Part shown: positions 63,518 through 64,000 of the stretch, piece after piece
Layout: each line of letters starts with the position of its first letter
How positions within the stretch are numbered: position 1 is the first letter of the stretch
Origin: Salinarchaeum sp. IM2453
Lineage (GTDB): Archaea; Halobacteriota; Halobacteria; Halobacteriales; Salinarchaeaceae
Length of the DNA: 64,000 nt
Direction: 5' to 3'
Assembly (NCBI RefSeq): GCF_019693215.1
Contig: NZ_CP081183.1
Span: 747,226 to 811,225, forward strand
Program-made: the position numbers and the translations under genes
The notes under the pieces: model-generated
What the model saw: only the letters and a program-made list of their open reading frames with translations
What the model was told of the DNA's origin: nothing
The model's database searches: none

Positions 63518-64000
63518 AACTCATCAAGCCCAGACTGTTCAGCGGCAGCCAGCAAATCATCACATGTTTGCCAAGATTCTCGGGCAAACGGAGGCAAAGA
63601 TCCGTAATCCTCGATGTATGAGGCGAGAAAGTCACGCGTGGTCTGGTCACTTGGATATCCACTGCCAATTTCACCATATTCACTGGCAAGGTCAGAAATA
63701 TGGGATTCTCGTCTCGTTTTGGCGACGATAGAGGCAGCTGCGACGATTGGATATTCGACGTCTGCTTTGTGGGTTGCTTCAAGCTCAAACGAGAAATTAC
63801 ACTGCTGTTGGATTCGAGATGCAAATCGTTCAGGCTTAACATCACTTGCATCAACAACAACGGCAACGTCCGACGCTGGATTACTATCAATTATATTATT
63901 TATAGCAGTAGCATGGGCTGAAACAGTCAATGTATTCATGTCTGTCTCTGGCGCGTCAATGTCAGAAGGCGAAACCTCAATCGTCGCAGTATAGATTGAA
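63514..64000 (-). CDS. rnhB: Ribonuclease HII (5' part beyond the window)
   Basis: The C-terminal part of RNase HII. The frame is open to the window edge, and residues before the first internal Met still match the family (IEVSPSDIDAPETDMNTLTV). Catalytic-region motifs are VVVDASDVKPERF, the Asp-containing ADVEYPIVAAASIVAKTRRE, and GSGYPSDQTTRDFL. The enzyme removes RNA from RNA-DNA hybrids and cuts at single ribonucleotides. The N-terminal DEAGRG motif lies outside. Confidence 0.93.
   Translation of the reverse strand, partial: SIYTATIEVSPSDIDAPETDMNTLTVSAHATAINNIIDSNPASDVAVVVDASDVKPERFASRIQQQCNFSFELEATHKADVEYPIVAAASIVAKTRRESHISDLASEYGEIGSGYPSDQTTRDFLASYIEDYGSLPPFARESWQTCDDLLAAAEQSGLDEF

Overview
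The window is a chromosomal segment from an extremely halophilic archaeon (class Halobacteria). The proteins are strongly acidic, and the gene set is haloarchaeal: PAN, Topo VI A/B, AglJ-type glycosyltransferase, HalX response regulator, DICT-domain protein, CofD, archaeal LysS-I, S19e and PDCD5. Many genes look leaderless, with an AT-rich box centred about 28-30 nt before the start codon. By eye, base composition is AT-rich for a haloarchaeon (codons often end in A/T). That points towards the low-GC members of the class such as Haloquadratum, but the genus is an inference. Almost everything is core metabolism; there is no prophage, CRISPR array, rRNA or recognisable tRNA.

Layout. 1-2.9 kb: an acetolactate-synthase-like TPP enzyme (cut by the window edge) translationally coupled to an aldehyde dehydrogenase, then a small membrane protein. 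2.9-5.5 kb: sugar-1-phosphate nucleotidylyltransferase and phosphoglucosamine mutase (UDP-GlcNAc supply). 5.6-12.8 kb: branched-chain amino acid block, all on the minus strand: leuA/cimA, then ilvB-ilvN-ilvC-leuC-leuD. Ahead of ilvB lies a 360-nt leader holding a 30-codon ORF rich in Val/Leu/Ile codons, whose stop codon sits inside a perfect hairpin. leuA shows an apparent frameshift in a G6 run. 12.9-20.5 kb: small haloarchaeal proteins, AglJ-like glycosyltransferase, a cofD-CitG-like-DUF447 cofactor cluster and a GCS2-type ligase. 20.5-25.7 kb: top6A and top6B, the latter interrupted by a 548-aa intein.

25.8-38.9 kb: signalling (DICT, HalX), an ABC-2 exporter, nitrilase-family hydrolase, SRPBCC protein, geranylgeranyl reductase, PAN, oligoendopeptidase F and membrane proteins. 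This part holds two decayed IS200/IS605 (TnpB)-type elements flanking PAN, plus solo end-like hairpins between convergent genes. 38.9-49 kb: truA, hisS, a PP-loop protein, PDCD5, S19e, thiL, site-2 protease, MobB-MoaE fusion, pyrH-lysS, cobalamin adenosyltransferase and an unlisted 56-aa zinc-ribbon protein.

49-56.4 kb: nitrogen assimilation, with an ammonium transporter carrying a fused C-terminal PII domain, divergent from a full-length gltB across a 756-nt AT-rich spacer. 56.4-61.8 kb: UspA, NikR-like regulator and the glycine cleavage operon gcvT-gcvH-gcvPA-gcvPB. 61.9-64 kb: NYN-domain protein, TatD-family hydrolase and the 3' part of rnhB.

Most interesting: the ilv leader peptide/hairpin (a candidate translation-coupled attenuator), the Amt-PII fusion, the leuA frameshift, the top6B intein with a non-standard C-terminal dipeptide, and two families of structured GC-rich intergenic elements.
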